DNA from: Streptomyces sp. KL109B
Lineage (GTDB): Bacteria; Actinomycetota; Actinomycetes; Streptomycetales; Streptomycetaceae
DNA: 64,000 nt
NCBI RefSeq assembly: GCF_030766935.1
Contig: NZ_JASERL010000015.1
Span: 186,001-250,000, forward strand
Direction of reading: 5' to 3'
This document shows positions 39,196 through 48,233 of the stretch, one piece after another (position 1 is the first letter of the stretch; each line of letters begins with the position of its first letter). The notes beneath the pieces are model-generated. The model had not been told where the DNA came from and ran no database searches. It saw only the letters and a program-made list of their open reading frames with translations. The position numbers and the translations under genes are program-made.

Positions 39196-41116
39196 CGGGG
39201 TCCGCCAGCCGGTGCAGCCGCAGGGCGAGTTGGATCTCAAGGGCGCGTTCCGGCGCCTGCCAGTCCTCGCCGAGGAGGCTGCCTATCCGCTCCAGGCGCT
39301 GCGCGACCGTGTTCACGTGCACGTGCAGCGCGTCCTTCGTCCTGGCCGGGCTCATGCCGGACGCGAAGTAGGCGTCGAGGGTGCGCAGCAGGTCGGTGCC
39401 TCTGCGCTCGTCGTAGGAGGTGACGGCACCGATGGTGCGGGTGACGAACCCGGCGACGTCCCTGCTGTCGGCGAGCAGCAGCCCGAGGAAGCCGAAGTCC
39501 TCGGCCGCCGCGCCCTGTCCCGCTCTGCCGAGCAGCCGCAGCGAGTCGAGGCAGCGCTGCGCCTCGGCGTAGGCGGCTGCCGCCCGCTCGGCGCGCTCGG
39601 CCAGCTCGGCGACCGGGGCGGACGCGCCCACGGTGACGCTCTCGTGGACGGTCTCGGAGAGTCTGCTCGCGACGTGTGCGGCAAGCGCGGACGCGTTGGT
39701 GGCGTACAACGGCAGCAGCAGGACGGTGCCGCCGTCGCGCGGGGCGGCCAGTCCGTGCCGGGTCGCCGCGAGGTGGCCCGCGGCGGAGCCCAGGCGGCGG
39801 CGCGCGGCCGCCTCCTGCTCGGCGTCCCCGGTGCCCTCCAGGCGGGCGGCGAGCACCACATGCGTCGCGTCGAGGTCGGCGTGCAGCCGCTGCGCCCGCT
39901 CGCGCAGCAGCCGCGGATCGCGGTCGCGCCCGTCCAGCAGGTCGTCCAACAGCTCGCCGCGCACCCGCTGTTCGGCCTCGGCCGCGGAGCGCCGGGCGAG
40001 CAGCAGCAGCGAGGTCACCATGGCGGCGCGCTCCAGGGTGCGCTGGTCGACCGGGTCGAGGCCGGGGTGGCCGCGCAGCACGAGAGCGCCGAGCAGTTCG
40101 CCGCCTGCGGCGACGGCCGCGACCCAGTCGTCCTCGTACCGCACCGCGTGCCCGTCGGAGCGGGACGCCTTGACGGCGCGGCAGGGCGCCGCCTCCGGGT
40201 CGGTGAACTCCACGGTTCCGTCGAGGACTTGGGAGACGGCGGCGGCCACGTCGTGCACTCCGCCGCCGCGCAGCACCAGCTCGGCGAGCCGGTCGTGCAC
40301 GTCGGAGGCGCGCTCGATGACGCCGCTGCGGTCCCGGATGATCTCGTTGGCCCGCTCGAGCTCGCACAGTGCCTGCCGGGTCTCGGTGAGCAGGTTCGCG
40401 GTGTCGATGGCCGCCGCGGCGAGCGCCGCGAACGAGCCGAGCAGGGCGATCTCCTCGCGCTCGAAGATCCGGGTGCGCCGGTCGGAGGCGAACAGCACGC
40501 CGATGACCTGCGCTCCCAGCATGAGCGGGACACCGAGGATGGCGACGAGCCCTTCGTCCCGGACGCCCGCGTCGATGCTGTGGGTGTGCTGGAAGCGCAC
40601 GTCCTGCCCGTAGTTGTCGGTGACGTACGGCCGCGCGGTCTGCGCGACGAGGCCGCCGAGTCCCTCGCCCATGCCGAGGCGGAGCTGCTGGAAGCGCGCC
40701 GCGACCGAGCCTTCGGTGACCCGCATGCTGGTGTCGCCCCTGACCGGGTCGTTCAGTGTCAGATAGGCGACGTCGGTGCCGAGCAGCGAGCGGGCCCGCT
40801 GGACGATGGCGTGCAGCACCGCGTCCAGGTCGCGCAGGCCCGCGAGGTCGTGCGCCGTCTCGAACAGCGCGGACAGCTCCGCCTCGCGGCGCCGCCTGCC
40901 CTCCATGTCGGCGCGCACGCGCAGCGCGAGCGCCTTGGCCGCTTCCAGTGCCGCTATCCGCTCGGGCGTCGCGCCCTCGGCCCGTGCGAGCAGCACGGGC
41001 TGTTCATAGGCGTCGGCGGAGGCGCCCCTGGCGAGCAGCTCCAGGAACGGGGCCTGCGGGTCCTCGGTGACGACCGGGCCGGAGGCGGCGGGTGAGTGCG
41101 GTTGGTGGCGCGACAT
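39185..41116 (-). CDS. GAF-PucR type transcriptional regulator
   Basis: A 643-residue regulator. A helical start is followed by a GAF domain (about 85-245: 'LLGTDVAYLTLNDPVRGDTS', 'GLVAILGVPLMLGAQVIGVL'), a coiled-coil linker ('ETRQALCELERANEIIRDRS'), a second sensory/GGDEF-like region, and the PucR helix-turn-helix at the end ('SPARTKDALHVHVNTVAQRL'). Such proteins control the catabolic gene next to them; the 3-hydroxybutyrate dehydrogenase lies directly upstream on the same strand. TAATGC ends 8 bases before ATG 41116, which supports that start over an in-frame ATG at 41128. The effector is unknown. Confidence 0.93.
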   Translation of the reverse strand: MSRHQPHSPAASGPVVTEDPQAPFLELLARGASADAYEQPVLLARAEGATPERIAALEAAKALALRVRADMEGRRRREAELSALFETAHDLAGLRDLDAVLHAIVQRARSLLGTDVAYLTLNDPVRGDTSMRVTEGSVAARFQQLRLGMGEGLGGLVAQTARPYVTDNYGQDVRFQHTHSIDAGVRDEGLVAILGVPLMLGAQVIGVLFASDRRTRIFEREEIALLGSFAALAAAAIDTANLLTETRQALCELERANEIIRDRSGVIERASDVHDRLAELVLRGGGVHDVAAAVSQVLDGTVEFTDPEAAPCRAVKASRSDGHAVRYEDDWVAAVAAGGELLGALVLRGHPGLDPVDQRTLERAAMVTSLLLLARRSAAEAEQRVRGELLDDLLDGRDRDPRLLRERAQRLHADLDATHVVLAARLEGTGDAEQEAAARRRLGSAAGHLAATRHGLAAPRDGGTVLLLPLYATNASALAAHVASRLSETVHESVTVGASAPVAELAERAERAAAAYAEAQRCLDSLRLLGRAGQGAAAEDFGFLGLLLADSRDVAGFVTRTIGAVTSYDERRGTDLLRTLDAYFASGMSPARTKDALHVHVNTVAQRLERIGSLLGEDWQAPERALEIQLALRLHRLADPGRS

Positions 41117-41254
41117 GCAGACAAGCATTACCCGTCGGGCGGTCGGGCCTGCTAGGCCTGTGGACAACTCGGGTCGTCGCGGAGTCCCCGTCACTCTGCC
41201 GAGCGACCGCACTCCGTGACGAATCCTCCCAAACTCCGCAAAATTCAGGGGTTT

Positions 41255-42043
41255 TCAGTGGGCGGACCAGCCGCCGTCGAGAACGAGGGACGTGCCGGTC
41301 ATGAACGAGGCGTGCGGCGTGCACAGATACGCGACGGCCTCGGCGACCTCGGCGGGTTCGACGAGCCGCTTGATCGCGCTGTCCTGCAGCATCACCTCGC
41401 CGAGCACCCGCTCCTCGGGGATGCCGTGCGCGGCGGCCTGGTCGGCGACCTGTCGCTCGACGAGCGGCGTGCGCACATAGCCGGGGTTCACGCAGTTCGA
41501 GGTGACGCCGTGCGCCGCCCCTTCCAGCGCGGCCGTCTTCGACAGACCTTCGAGGCCGTGCTTCGCGGCGACGTACGCCGATTTGTACGCGGAGGCCCGC
41601 AGCCCGTGCACCGACGACACGTTCACGACGCGCCCCCAGCCCTGCCCGTACATGTGCGGCAGCGCGCCGCGCAGCAGCCGGAACGGGGCCTCCAGCATTA
41701 CGGTGAGGACGGTGTGGAAGACGTCGGGCGGGAACTCCTCGATGGGCCGGACCAGTTGGATTCCGGCGTTGTTCACGAGGACGTCGGTGCCGGCCGCCGC
41801 CTCCTCCGCGGCGTCGAGGTCGGTCAGGTCCAGGACGTACGGCTCGACGCCATCGGCCTCCCCTGCCAACTCCTCGAGCCCCGCCGCGTCCCGGTCCACC
41901 GCTCTGACCTTGGCGCCCGCCGCGGCGAGGCGCAGGGCACAGGCCCGGCCGATGCCACTGGCGGCGCCTGTGACGAGTGCGGTGCGGCCGCCGAGGTCCA
42001 GTTCGGGGGCGGCGGGCGTGGTCAGCGAGGTGCGCGGCGTCAT
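41255..42043 (-). CDS. 3-hydroxybutyrate dehydrogenase (short-chain dehydrogenase)
   Basis: Interconverts 3-hydroxybutyrate and acetoacetate with NAD+. The 262-residue SDR has 'ALVTGAASGIGRACAL' (cofactor loop), 'DVLVNNAGIQLV', and the catalytic Ser/Tyr/Lys in 'VVNVSSVHGL' and 'SAYKSAYVAAKHG'. The 'NAGIQLVRPIEEFP', 'SSVHGLRAS' and 'NCVNPGYVRTPLVERQVADQ' wording is that of 3-hydroxybutyrate dehydrogenases, distinguishing it from other SDRs. TAGGGT ends 7 bases before the ATG, so the mRNA is probably leaderless. The regulator downstream (39185) is its likely controller. Confidence 0.93.
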   Translation of the reverse strand: MTPRTSLTTPAAPELDLGGRTALVTGAASGIGRACALRLAAAGAKVRAVDRDAAGLEELAGEADGVEPYVLDLTDLDAAEEAAAGTDVLVNNAGIQLVRPIEEFPPDVFHTVLTVMLEAPFRLLRGALPHMYGQGWGRVVNVSSVHGLRASAYKSAYVAAKHGLEGLSKTAALEGAAHGVTSNCVNPGYVRTPLVERQVADQAAAHGIPEERVLGEVMLQDSAIKRLVEPAEVAEAVAYLCTPHASFMTGTSLVLDGGWSAH

Positions 42044-42070
42044 GACAAGAACCCTAGGCAGTTGATCAGC

Positions 42071-42089
42071 GCCGCCCGATGTGGGCGGC
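42071..42089 (-). terminator. Hairpin after the Nudix gene
   Basis: GCCGCCC and GGGCGGC form a perfect 7-bp stem with a 5-base loop. It lies 9 bases beyond the Nudix stop on the minus strand and before the dehydrogenase promoter. Confidence 0.6.
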
Positions 42090-42098
42090 ACCCATACT

Positions 42099-42578
42099 TC
42101 AGCGCTCGGTCGTGGTCTCGAACCATGTGGGCCCCTCGGCCTGCGCCTGCTTGATCCGGAACATCGCGAACTCGCCGAGCGGCGGCAGCGCGTCCAGGGA
42201 GAACCAGTCGACGTCCAGCGACTCGTCGTCGTTGACGCGGGCCGCGCCACCGGTGGCCCGGCAGCGGAAGGACGTGTCCATGAACTGGCACTGGTCACCA
42301 TTGGGGTACGTGACCGGCTCCAGGGCCTGCACGAGCACGACCCGCTCGACGACGCACTCGACGCCGGTCTCCTCGAAGACCTCACGCACGGCGACATCGG
42401 CGGGCTGCTCGCCCGGCTCGGGGATCCCGCCGATGATCGACCAGTTGCCGGTGTCCGCGCGCCGCCCGAGGAGCACCCGGCCCTCGTCGTCGAAGACGAC
42501 GGCGCTGACTCCCGGGAGAAGCAGCAACTGGTGGCCCGCGGTGGCCCGGATCGTACGGATGAATTCAGGAGTCGCCAT
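42099..42578 (-). CDS. Nudix hydrolase
   Basis: A 159-residue Nudix enzyme, which cleaves nucleoside diphosphates linked to another group. The Nudix box is complete: 'GGIPEPGEQPADVAVREVFE' followed by ETGVE, fitting GX5EX7REUXEEXGU. The flanking 'GVSAVVFDDEGRVLLGRRAD' and 'NDDESLDVDWFSLDALPPL' are typical of the broad MutT-like group. TAGGGT ends 7 bases before the ATG at 42578, marking it as the start of a leaderless mRNA; longer in-frame starts lie inside this promoter. Substrate unknown. Confidence 0.94.
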   Translation of the reverse strand: MATPEFIRTIRATAGHQLLLLPGVSAVVFDDEGRVLLGRRADTGNWSIIGGIPEPGEQPADVAVREVFEETGVECVVERVVLVQALEPVTYPNGDQCQFMDTSFRCRATGGAARVNDDESLDVDWFSLDALPPLGEFAMFRIKQAQAEGPTWFETTTER

Positions 42579-42629
42579 GCGAACGACCCTACCTGTACGC
42601 CACAACGAACCGGCAGGCCAAGGGCCCCG

Positions 42630-44246
42630 TCAGCCCTCCGAGCGGCGCCCCGCGCGGGCCCGTACGACGGCCCACCCCAGGCCACCGACACCGATCGCCA
42701 CGAGCAGCGCCTCGGGCCACGCGCCCACGCGCGTGGCGAGCGTCTGGGAAGTGCGCTTGGGGACGTCGGCGAGCAGCGTGGCGGGCTCGAACATGCCGGT
42801 GCGCTGCTCGATGGAGCCGTCCGCCGCGATCACGGCGCTGACCCCGCTGGTGACGGGGACCATCACGGCCCTGCCGTGCTCGACGGCCCGCACCCGGTCC
42901 ATGGCGAGCTGCTGGTAGGTCATCTGGCTGCGCTCGAACGTCGCGTTGTTGCTCGGCACGGACAGGATCTGCGCGCCCTCACGGACCTGGTCGCGCACCG
43001 TGTCGTCGAACGCGGCCTCGTAGCAGGTGATGTTGCCGACCTTGGTGCCCGCCATGTCGAAGACGACGGCCTTCTTGCCGGGGACGAAGTTCCCCGCCCG
43101 GTCGACGTCCTTGCTGAAGATCCGGAAGAAGCCGCGGTACGGCATGTACTCGCCGAAGGGCTGCAGATGCCGCTTGTCGTAGACGGCGCCGGGACCGGTC
43201 TTCGGGTCCCACTGGATGAGCCGGTTGCGGGGCGTGCCGTCTGCGGCGGTGACCACGGCGCCCACCGAGATCGGGGCGCCGACGGCCTGTGCGGCCTTGG
43301 TGATCTCGTCGTAGGCGTCCTGGTTGACGTACGGGTCGATGTCGGAGGAGTTCTCCGGCCACAGCACCAGGTCGGGGCGCTTGACCTCCCCGGACTTGAT
43401 CTTCGCGGCGAGCTTCATGGTCTCGCGTACGTGGTAGTCGAGGACGGCGCGGCGCTGTGCGTTGAAGTCCAGGCCCATGCGCGGCACATTGCCCTGAATG
43501 AGCGCCACGCGCGCGGTGCCCGCCTCGGCGGAGGTCGCCACGAAGGGCATCACGACCGCTCCGGCGACGATCGGGGCGACGGTGAACGCGGCCGCGGCGG
43601 CGAGCTTCCCGTCCTTCCAGTTGCCCGTCGCCGCGTCGCCGGGGGCCGCGCCGCGGATCTTCCTGACGCGCAGCGCGAGAGCCCCGAGCCCGAAGCCGCA
43701 CAGGACCACGCCGAAGCCGAGCAGCGGGGTGCCGCCCAGCGAGGCCAGCGGCAGGAACACGCCGCTCGGCTGCCCGAAGGCGACCTTCCCCCAGGGGAAC
43801 CCGCCGAACGGGGCACGCGCGCGTAGTGCCTCGTCCGCGATCCAGATCGCACTGGCCCACAGGGGCCACAGCGGGAGGCGCGACACATAGGCGACGCCCA
43901 TGCCTGCGAGTGACACGAGCAGCGCCTCCGCTGCGGCGAGCGCGAGCCACGGCAGCGGACCGACGTCGACGCCCGTCCACGACAGCAGCGGCACCAAGTA
44001 GGCGAGCCCGAAGGCGAGTCCGAGGCCGAAGCCCGCTCGCAGCCGCCGCCCGTACACGGCCACGCCGAACAGCGCGAAGGAGATCGGGGCGAGCCACGGC
44101 AGCTCCCGCGGCGGGACGCTCACGTACAGGAGCAGCCCGGCGATCACCGCGAGCGCGAGCGGCACGAACCGTCGCAGGTGGAAGCGGCGACCGGACGACT
44201 CGGCGGGCTCGTCCGACGGGGCTACGGGAGGTGCGGTGGCGGTCAC
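42630..44246 (-). CDS. lnt: Apolipoprotein N-acyltransferase
   Basis: Adds the third acyl chain to the N-terminal cysteine of lipoproteins at the membrane. The 538-residue protein has about seven N-terminal membrane segments and an extracytoplasmic nitrilase domain with the triad Glu ('DLVLWPENSSD'), Lys ('VYDKRHLQPFGEYMP') and Cys ('VGNITCYEAAFDD'). 'FGGFPWGKVAFGQ' is the family's membrane-end motif. A C-terminal membrane anchor follows. The GTG at 44246 is chosen because TACACT ends 6 bases upstream, the leaderless pattern; the in-frame start at 44321 is upstream of that promoter. Confidence 0.95.
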   Translation of the reverse strand: MTATAPPVAPSDEPAESSGRRFHLRRFVPLALAVIAGLLLYVSVPPRELPWLAPISFALFGVAVYGRRLRAGFGLGLAFGLAYLVPLLSWTGVDVGPLPWLALAAAEALLVSLAGMGVAYVSRLPLWPLWASAIWIADEALRARAPFGGFPWGKVAFGQPSGVFLPLASLGGTPLLGFGVVLCGFGLGALALRVRKIRGAAPGDAATGNWKDGKLAAAAAFTVAPIVAGAVVMPFVATSAEAGTARVALIQGNVPRMGLDFNAQRRAVLDYHVRETMKLAAKIKSGEVKRPDLVLWPENSSDIDPYVNQDAYDEITKAAQAVGAPISVGAVVTAADGTPRNRLIQWDPKTGPGAVYDKRHLQPFGEYMPYRGFFRIFSKDVDRAGNFVPGKKAVVFDMAGTKVGNITCYEAAFDDTVRDQVREGAQILSVPSNNATFERSQMTYQQLAMDRVRAVEHGRAVMVPVTSGVSAVIAADGSIEQRTGMFEPATLLADVPKRTSQTLATRVGAWPEALLVAIGVGGLGWAVVRARAGRRSEG

Positions 44247-44439
44247 CCGGGGAGTGTACGGCGCGTCGCTGTCAGCCCGACATGCCGGTTCGGCACCCAC
44301 CGCAGCGGCTCCGCGCCGCATCGTTCCTGCGCAACACCGGCCCGCCGCGATCCACCAGCCGTTACCGTGTGCCCGAGTCCCGACAACGCGGCCGCGTCCG
44401 GCCCGGCGTCCGGGGCCCGTCTACGTCGGGGGGCGGCGG

Positions 44440-45525
44440 GTGGGTGCGACGGGGTGGTCGGCCGGTGCGGGGACGGGCGGTGCCGTGCGGCGGCACGGCG
44501 GGGCCTCCGACGCCGTGGGGGTGGCGGTTCTCGGGTGTTGCGCGGCGTGGTCGTTGATCAGCGCCACCGCCCGCGCGGGCAGGCCGGAGGGGGTGCTCCT
44601 GGCGGTGCTCGCCGTGGTCGCGGGGTATGCGTGCGGGCGGATCGGCGGGGCGCTCGTCCCGGTCGCCGCGTCCTGCGCGGTCGGGTTCGGCGGCCTGTGT
44701 CTCGCGCTCACCACCCCGTACGCGGTCCCCACCCCGGATGTCGTGACGCCGATGGGCCGGGTCGGCGCGACGGCGGCGCTGCTCGCCGTGTCGGCGGGGG
44801 CGCTGTGCTGCGCGGCGTGGTCGGCGCGGCGCCCGGCCGCGCGGGTCGTGCTGCACGTTCTGGCCGCGGGCAGCGCGGTGGTGGCCGCCGTCGTCGACTC
44901 CCCGGCCGGGATCGCGGCCTGCGTGGGCGTCGTCCTGTGCTCGCTCGCGGCGGCCCGCCTACGGAGCCGCGCGGCCGGCCTGACCGGCCTCGGTCTCACG
45001 ACGGCCGTCGTGGCCGGCATCGGTGTGGCCCTCGCGAAGAACGCCCTGCCGCCGGGTCCGACGGCGTCCCTGGAGACGTGGCTGTCGCAGCGGCGGGTCC
45101 TGCTGTGGCGCGACGCCGTGCACCTTGCCGAGAACGATCCCACCCTGGGCACGGGCCCCGGCCGCTTCGAGGACCTCAGCCCGACGCTCGCGCAGTTCCC
45201 GCTCTCCGACGGCAAGCCGCACTCCGCGGTCCTCCAGGTGGCGGCCGAGCAGGGCGTCGTCGGCGTGCTGCTGCTCGCGACGGCCTACTGCTGGCTGCTG
45301 TACGTCCTGTGGCGCTCCGCGCGCTCGACGCAGGTGGTGCTGGCGGCGGGCGCCGCGCTGACCGCGGTGGCGACGATGGCGACGGTCGGCAACGCGCTCA
45401 GCTTCACGACCGTGACGGCGGGCGTGGGCCTGCTCGCGGGGATCGCCACGGCGGAGCCCCTCACGGACGCGCCACCGGACGACGAAGCGGCCGCCCCGGG
45501 GGTGTTCCGGAGCGGCCGCGACTGA
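44440..45525 (+). CDS. O-antigen-ligase (Wzy/WaaL)-like membrane protein
   Basis: A 361-residue polytopic protein whose C-terminal half matches the O-antigen ligase/polymerase domain: 'RRVLLWRDAVHLAENDPTLG' and 'TGPGRFEDLSPT', then 'KPHSAVLQVAAEQGVVGVLL'. About nine membrane segments are visible. Members join lipid-linked glycans to an acceptor or polymerise them; in Gram-positives the acceptor is unknown. It is shorter than most members. The GTG at 44440 lies 7 bases after GGGGGG; several upstream in-frame starts exist, so the N-terminus is uncertain. It diverges from lnt. Confidence 0.8.
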   Translation: MGATGWSAGAGTGGAVRRHGGASDAVGVAVLGCCAAWSLISATARAGRPEGVLLAVLAVVAGYACGRIGGALVPVAASCAVGFGGLCLALTTPYAVPTPDVVTPMGRVGATAALLAVSAGALCCAAWSARRPAARVVLHVLAAGSAVVAAVVDSPAGIAACVGVVLCSLAAARLRSRAAGLTGLGLTTAVVAGIGVALAKNALPPGPTASLETWLSQRRVLLWRDAVHLAENDPTLGTGPGRFEDLSPTLAQFPLSDGKPHSAVLQVAAEQGVVGVLLLATAYCWLLYVLWRSARSTQVVLAAGAALTAVATMATVGNALSFTTVTAGVGLLAGIATAEPLTDAPPDDEAAAPGVFRSGRD

Positions 45526-45573
45526 GATTCATGGGCCGGGCGACCGTGTCTCGTGGGCCGGGTCCTGTGTGCG

Positions 45574-46137
45574 TCAGACGACCGGGCCCGCGGCGGTCGG
45601 CTTGAGCCGGTCGCGGATGTGCCGCACGGCGCTCTCCGCGTCGTCCACGGTCACCGTGAACCTGCGCCCGTCGCCGAGGTGGAGCACCACGCCCTCACCG
45701 CGCCGCACGACGACGGCCGTGCCGATCTCCGGGCGCCAGCGGTAGCCCCAGCCGCCCCACTGCCGGGGCGTGACGCGGGGCGCGAAGTCCGCCTCGACCA
45801 CGTGGGCGAGCGGGATGCGGCGGCGCGGCAGGCCGACGTGGCCGCAGCGCACTTCGAGGTGGTCCTTGTCGACCTTCACGGCGACATGGAGGAAGGCGAG
45901 GGTGCCGAACAGGATGAGCAGGCCCACGGCGATCAGGCCGACCACGGACATGGCCAGGGCGAGTATCCCCGTGGCCCACGAGTTGTCCACGGCCAGTTCG
46001 ATGCCCAGGGCCAGGCAGGCGAGCCCACCACAGGCCAGGAGCCACTGCACACGGTTGTGTGCGCGGCCGGTCCAGATATCGGTCGCGGGGGCGGAAGAGC
46101 GTCGCCCTGCGGGCTCGTCGGGGGCGTGTTCCCTCAT
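45574..46137 (-). CDS. Membrane protein with bacterial PH-like domain
   Basis: A 187-residue protein with two membrane segments near the front ('VQWLLACGGLACLALGIEL' and 'VVGLIAVGLLILFGTLAF') and a beta-rich C-terminal domain ('VKVDKDHLEVRCGHVGLPRR', 'IPLAHVVEADFAPRVTPRQW', 'GTAVVVRRGEGVVLHLGDGR') that resembles bacterial PH domains found in actinobacterial membrane proteins. Function unknown. TAGGCT ends 6 bases before the ATG, suggesting a leaderless mRNA. Confidence 0.8.
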   Translation of the reverse strand: MREHAPDEPAGRRSSAPATDIWTGRAHNRVQWLLACGGLACLALGIELAVDNSWATGILALAMSVVGLIAVGLLILFGTLAFLHVAVKVDKDHLEVRCGHVGLPRRRIPLAHVVEADFAPRVTPRQWGGWGYRWRPEIGTAVVVRRGEGVVLHLGDGRRFTVTVDDAESAVRHIRDRLKPTAAGPVV

Positions 46138-46209
46138 GATTCGAGCCTACTCAGGTTCCGCGTTTACGGCACTGCCTTGCGGGCACGAGGGGCCGGACCA
46201 GGCGGGTTC

Positions 46210-46995
46210 TCAGCCCGCGTGGCTGAGCGCCCGCAGCTCGCGGCCTTCCGCGTAGGCGAGGGCCTCCTTGGGGAGCGTGTCCTCCCGGCCGCCCAGGAGG
46301 ACGGTGAGCCGGCCGCGCACGCCCGGCTCCGGCTGCGGGCCCGCGCCGACCCGGCGCAGCGCCTGCGCGGCGACGGCGCCCGCGCTGCTGTGCAGGACGA
46401 GCCGGTCCGTGTCCGGCTGCTGCACGGCGTCGCGGATCCGCTCCGCGACCAGCTCGTAATGGGTGCAGCCCAGGACGACGGCCCTTACGCCACGGGGAGT
46501 GAGGGCGGCCGCGGCCTCGATGGCCCGGTCGATGCCGTCCTCGTCGGCCCACTGCACGGCGTCGGCAAGGCCGGGGCAGGGCACCTCCGTGACCTGCGCG
46601 CCGCCTCCGAAGTCCCGGATCAGCGTCTGCTGGTACGGGCTGCCGGTGGTCGCGGGCGTGGCCCAGATGGCGACCTGGCCGCCACCCGCCGCGGCGGGCT
46701 TGATGGCGGGGACGGTGCCGATGACGGGGATCCGCGGCTCGAGGCGGGCGCGCACCGCGGGCAGGGCGTGCACGGAGGCCGTGTTGCAGGCGATGATCAG
46801 CGCGTCCGGGCCCTGCGCGGCGGCGGCCTCGGCGACGGCGAGCGCCCGCTCGGTCACGTCTTCCGGGGTGCGCGGCCCCCAGGGCATGGTGCCCGGGGCG
46901 GAGGAGAGCACGAGGTCGGCGTCCGGGCGCAGGCGCCGTACCGCGGCGGCGGCCGCGAGCAGTCCGATTCCGGAGTCCATCAGCGCGATCTTCAC
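46210..46995 (-). CDS. Aspartate/glutamate racemase family protein (MurI-like)
   Basis: A 261-residue member of the two-cysteine racemase family. Asp7/Ser8 of 'MDSGIGLL', Cys70 in 'ACNTAS' and Cys177/His179 in 'LGCTHYE' match the two opposing acid-base sites. Glutamate racemase normally has PYG after the first strand; here it is 'MPWGPRTPEDV', and the general sequence is divergent, so this may be a second racemase with another substrate rather than the cell-wall MurI. The GTG start has TATGGT ending 6 bases upstream. It diverges from the glycosyltransferase gene. Confidence 0.88.
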   Translation of the reverse strand: MKIALMDSGIGLLAAAAAVRRLRPDADLVLSSAPGTMPWGPRTPEDVTERALAVAEAAAAQGPDALIIACNTASVHALPAVRARLEPRIPVIGTVPAIKPAAAGGGQVAIWATPATTGSPYQQTLIRDFGGGAQVTEVPCPGLADAVQWADEDGIDRAIEAAAALTPRGVRAVVLGCTHYELVAERIRDAVQQPDTDRLVLHSSAGAVAAQALRRVGAGPQPEPGVRGRLTVLLGGREDTLPKEALAYAEGRELRALSHAG

Positions 46996-47054
46996 CCGGA
47001 AACCATAGACGATGGCTCCGACAACGCCCGTGCCGGTGGGGCAGACTGCGGCGG

Positions 47055-48215
47055 ATGGACGTCGTTGCGTGGATCACCGCGGCTTCGCTGGCCGCATGGG
47101 TGTGGCTGCTGCTGTGCCAGGGCTTCTTCTGGCGTACCGACCTGCGGCTGCCGCCCCGCACGGACGCCGAGGACTGGCCGGATGTGTGCGTCGTGGTGCC
47201 GGCCAGGGACGAGGCGGAGGTGCTGCCGGACAGCCTGCCGTCGCTGCTCGCCCAGGACTATCCGGGGCGGGCGGAGATCTTCCTGGTGGACGACGGCAGC
47301 TCGGACGGCACGGGTGAGGTCGCGCGGGCCCTGTCGGAGCGGTTCGGCGGGCTCGCGCTCACGGTCGACTCGCCGGGCGAGCCGCCCGCGGGCTGGACCG
47401 GGAAGCTGTGGGCGGTGCGGCACGGCATCGCCCTGGCACGCGCGCGTGAGCCCGAGTTCCTGCTCCTGACCGACGCCGACATCGCGCACGAGCCGGACAG
47501 CCTGCGGGAGTTGGTGGCGGCGGCGCGCACCGGCGGATTCGATCTGGTCTCGCAGATGGCGCGGCTGCGGGTGGCGAGCGTGTGGGAGCGGCTCGTGGTG
47601 CCGGCGTTCGTGTACTTCTTCGCGCAGCTGTACCCGTTCCGCTGGATCGCCGCGGAGGGCCGCACGGCCGCGGCGGCGGGCGGCTGTGTCCTGTTGCGCA
47701 CCGAGGCGGCCCAGCGGGCGCGGATCCCGGACGCGATCCGGCAGGCGGTCATCGACGACGTGTCGCTCGCGCGGGCCGTGAAGCGTTCGGGCGGGCGGAT
47801 CTGGCTGGGCCTGGCCGAGCGCGTCGACAGTGTGCGGCCGTATCCGCGCCTGGCGGATCTGTGGCGCATGGTGTCGCGCAGCGCGTACGCACAGCTGCGG
47901 CACAACCCGCTGGTGCTGCTCGCCACCGTGCTCGGGCTCGCCCTTGTGTATCTGGTGCCGCCCGCCGCGCTGATCGCGGGTCTACTCACCGGCAGCACAC
48001 CGACGGCGGTGCTGGGCGCGCTCGCCTGGGCGGTGATGGCGGGTACGTACCTCCCCATGCTGCGCTACTACGGGCAGACGTTGTGGCTGGCGCCCCTACT
48101 GCCGTTCACCGCGCTGCTGTACCTCCTGATGACGGTCGATTCCGCCGTGCAGCACTACAGGGGGCGGGGCGCGGCCTGGAAGGGACGCACGTACGCGGCG
48201 CCCGACCAGGGGTGA
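47055..48215 (+). CDS. HpnB-like family 2 glycosyltransferase
   Basis: A 386-residue membrane-attached GT2 enzyme. One membrane segment at the start is followed by the GT-A fold ('VCVVVPARDEAEVLPDSLPS', 'IFLVDDGSSDGTGEVA', 'FLLLTDADIAHEP' as the DxD metal site) and three to four C-terminal membrane segments. The wording matches the hopanoid-associated glycosyltransferase group (HpnB), though no hopanoid gene lies nearby. CAGACT ends 7 bases before the ATG, a possible leaderless promoter. Confidence 0.88.
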   Translation: MDVVAWITAASLAAWVWLLLCQGFFWRTDLRLPPRTDAEDWPDVCVVVPARDEAEVLPDSLPSLLAQDYPGRAEIFLVDDGSSDGTGEVARALSERFGGLALTVDSPGEPPAGWTGKLWAVRHGIALARAREPEFLLLTDADIAHEPDSLRELVAAARTGGFDLVSQMARLRVASVWERLVVPAFVYFFAQLYPFRWIAAEGRTAAAAGGCVLLRTEAAQRARIPDAIRQAVIDDVSLARAVKRSGGRIWLGLAERVDSVRPYPRLADLWRMVSRSAYAQLRHNPLVLLATVLGLALVYLVPPAALIAGLLTGSTPTAVLGALAWAVMAGTYLPMLRYYGQTLWLAPLLPFTALLYLLMTVDSAVQHYRGRGAAWKGRTYAAPDQG

Positions 48216-48233
48216 ACGGTCCACCGCAGCGCG

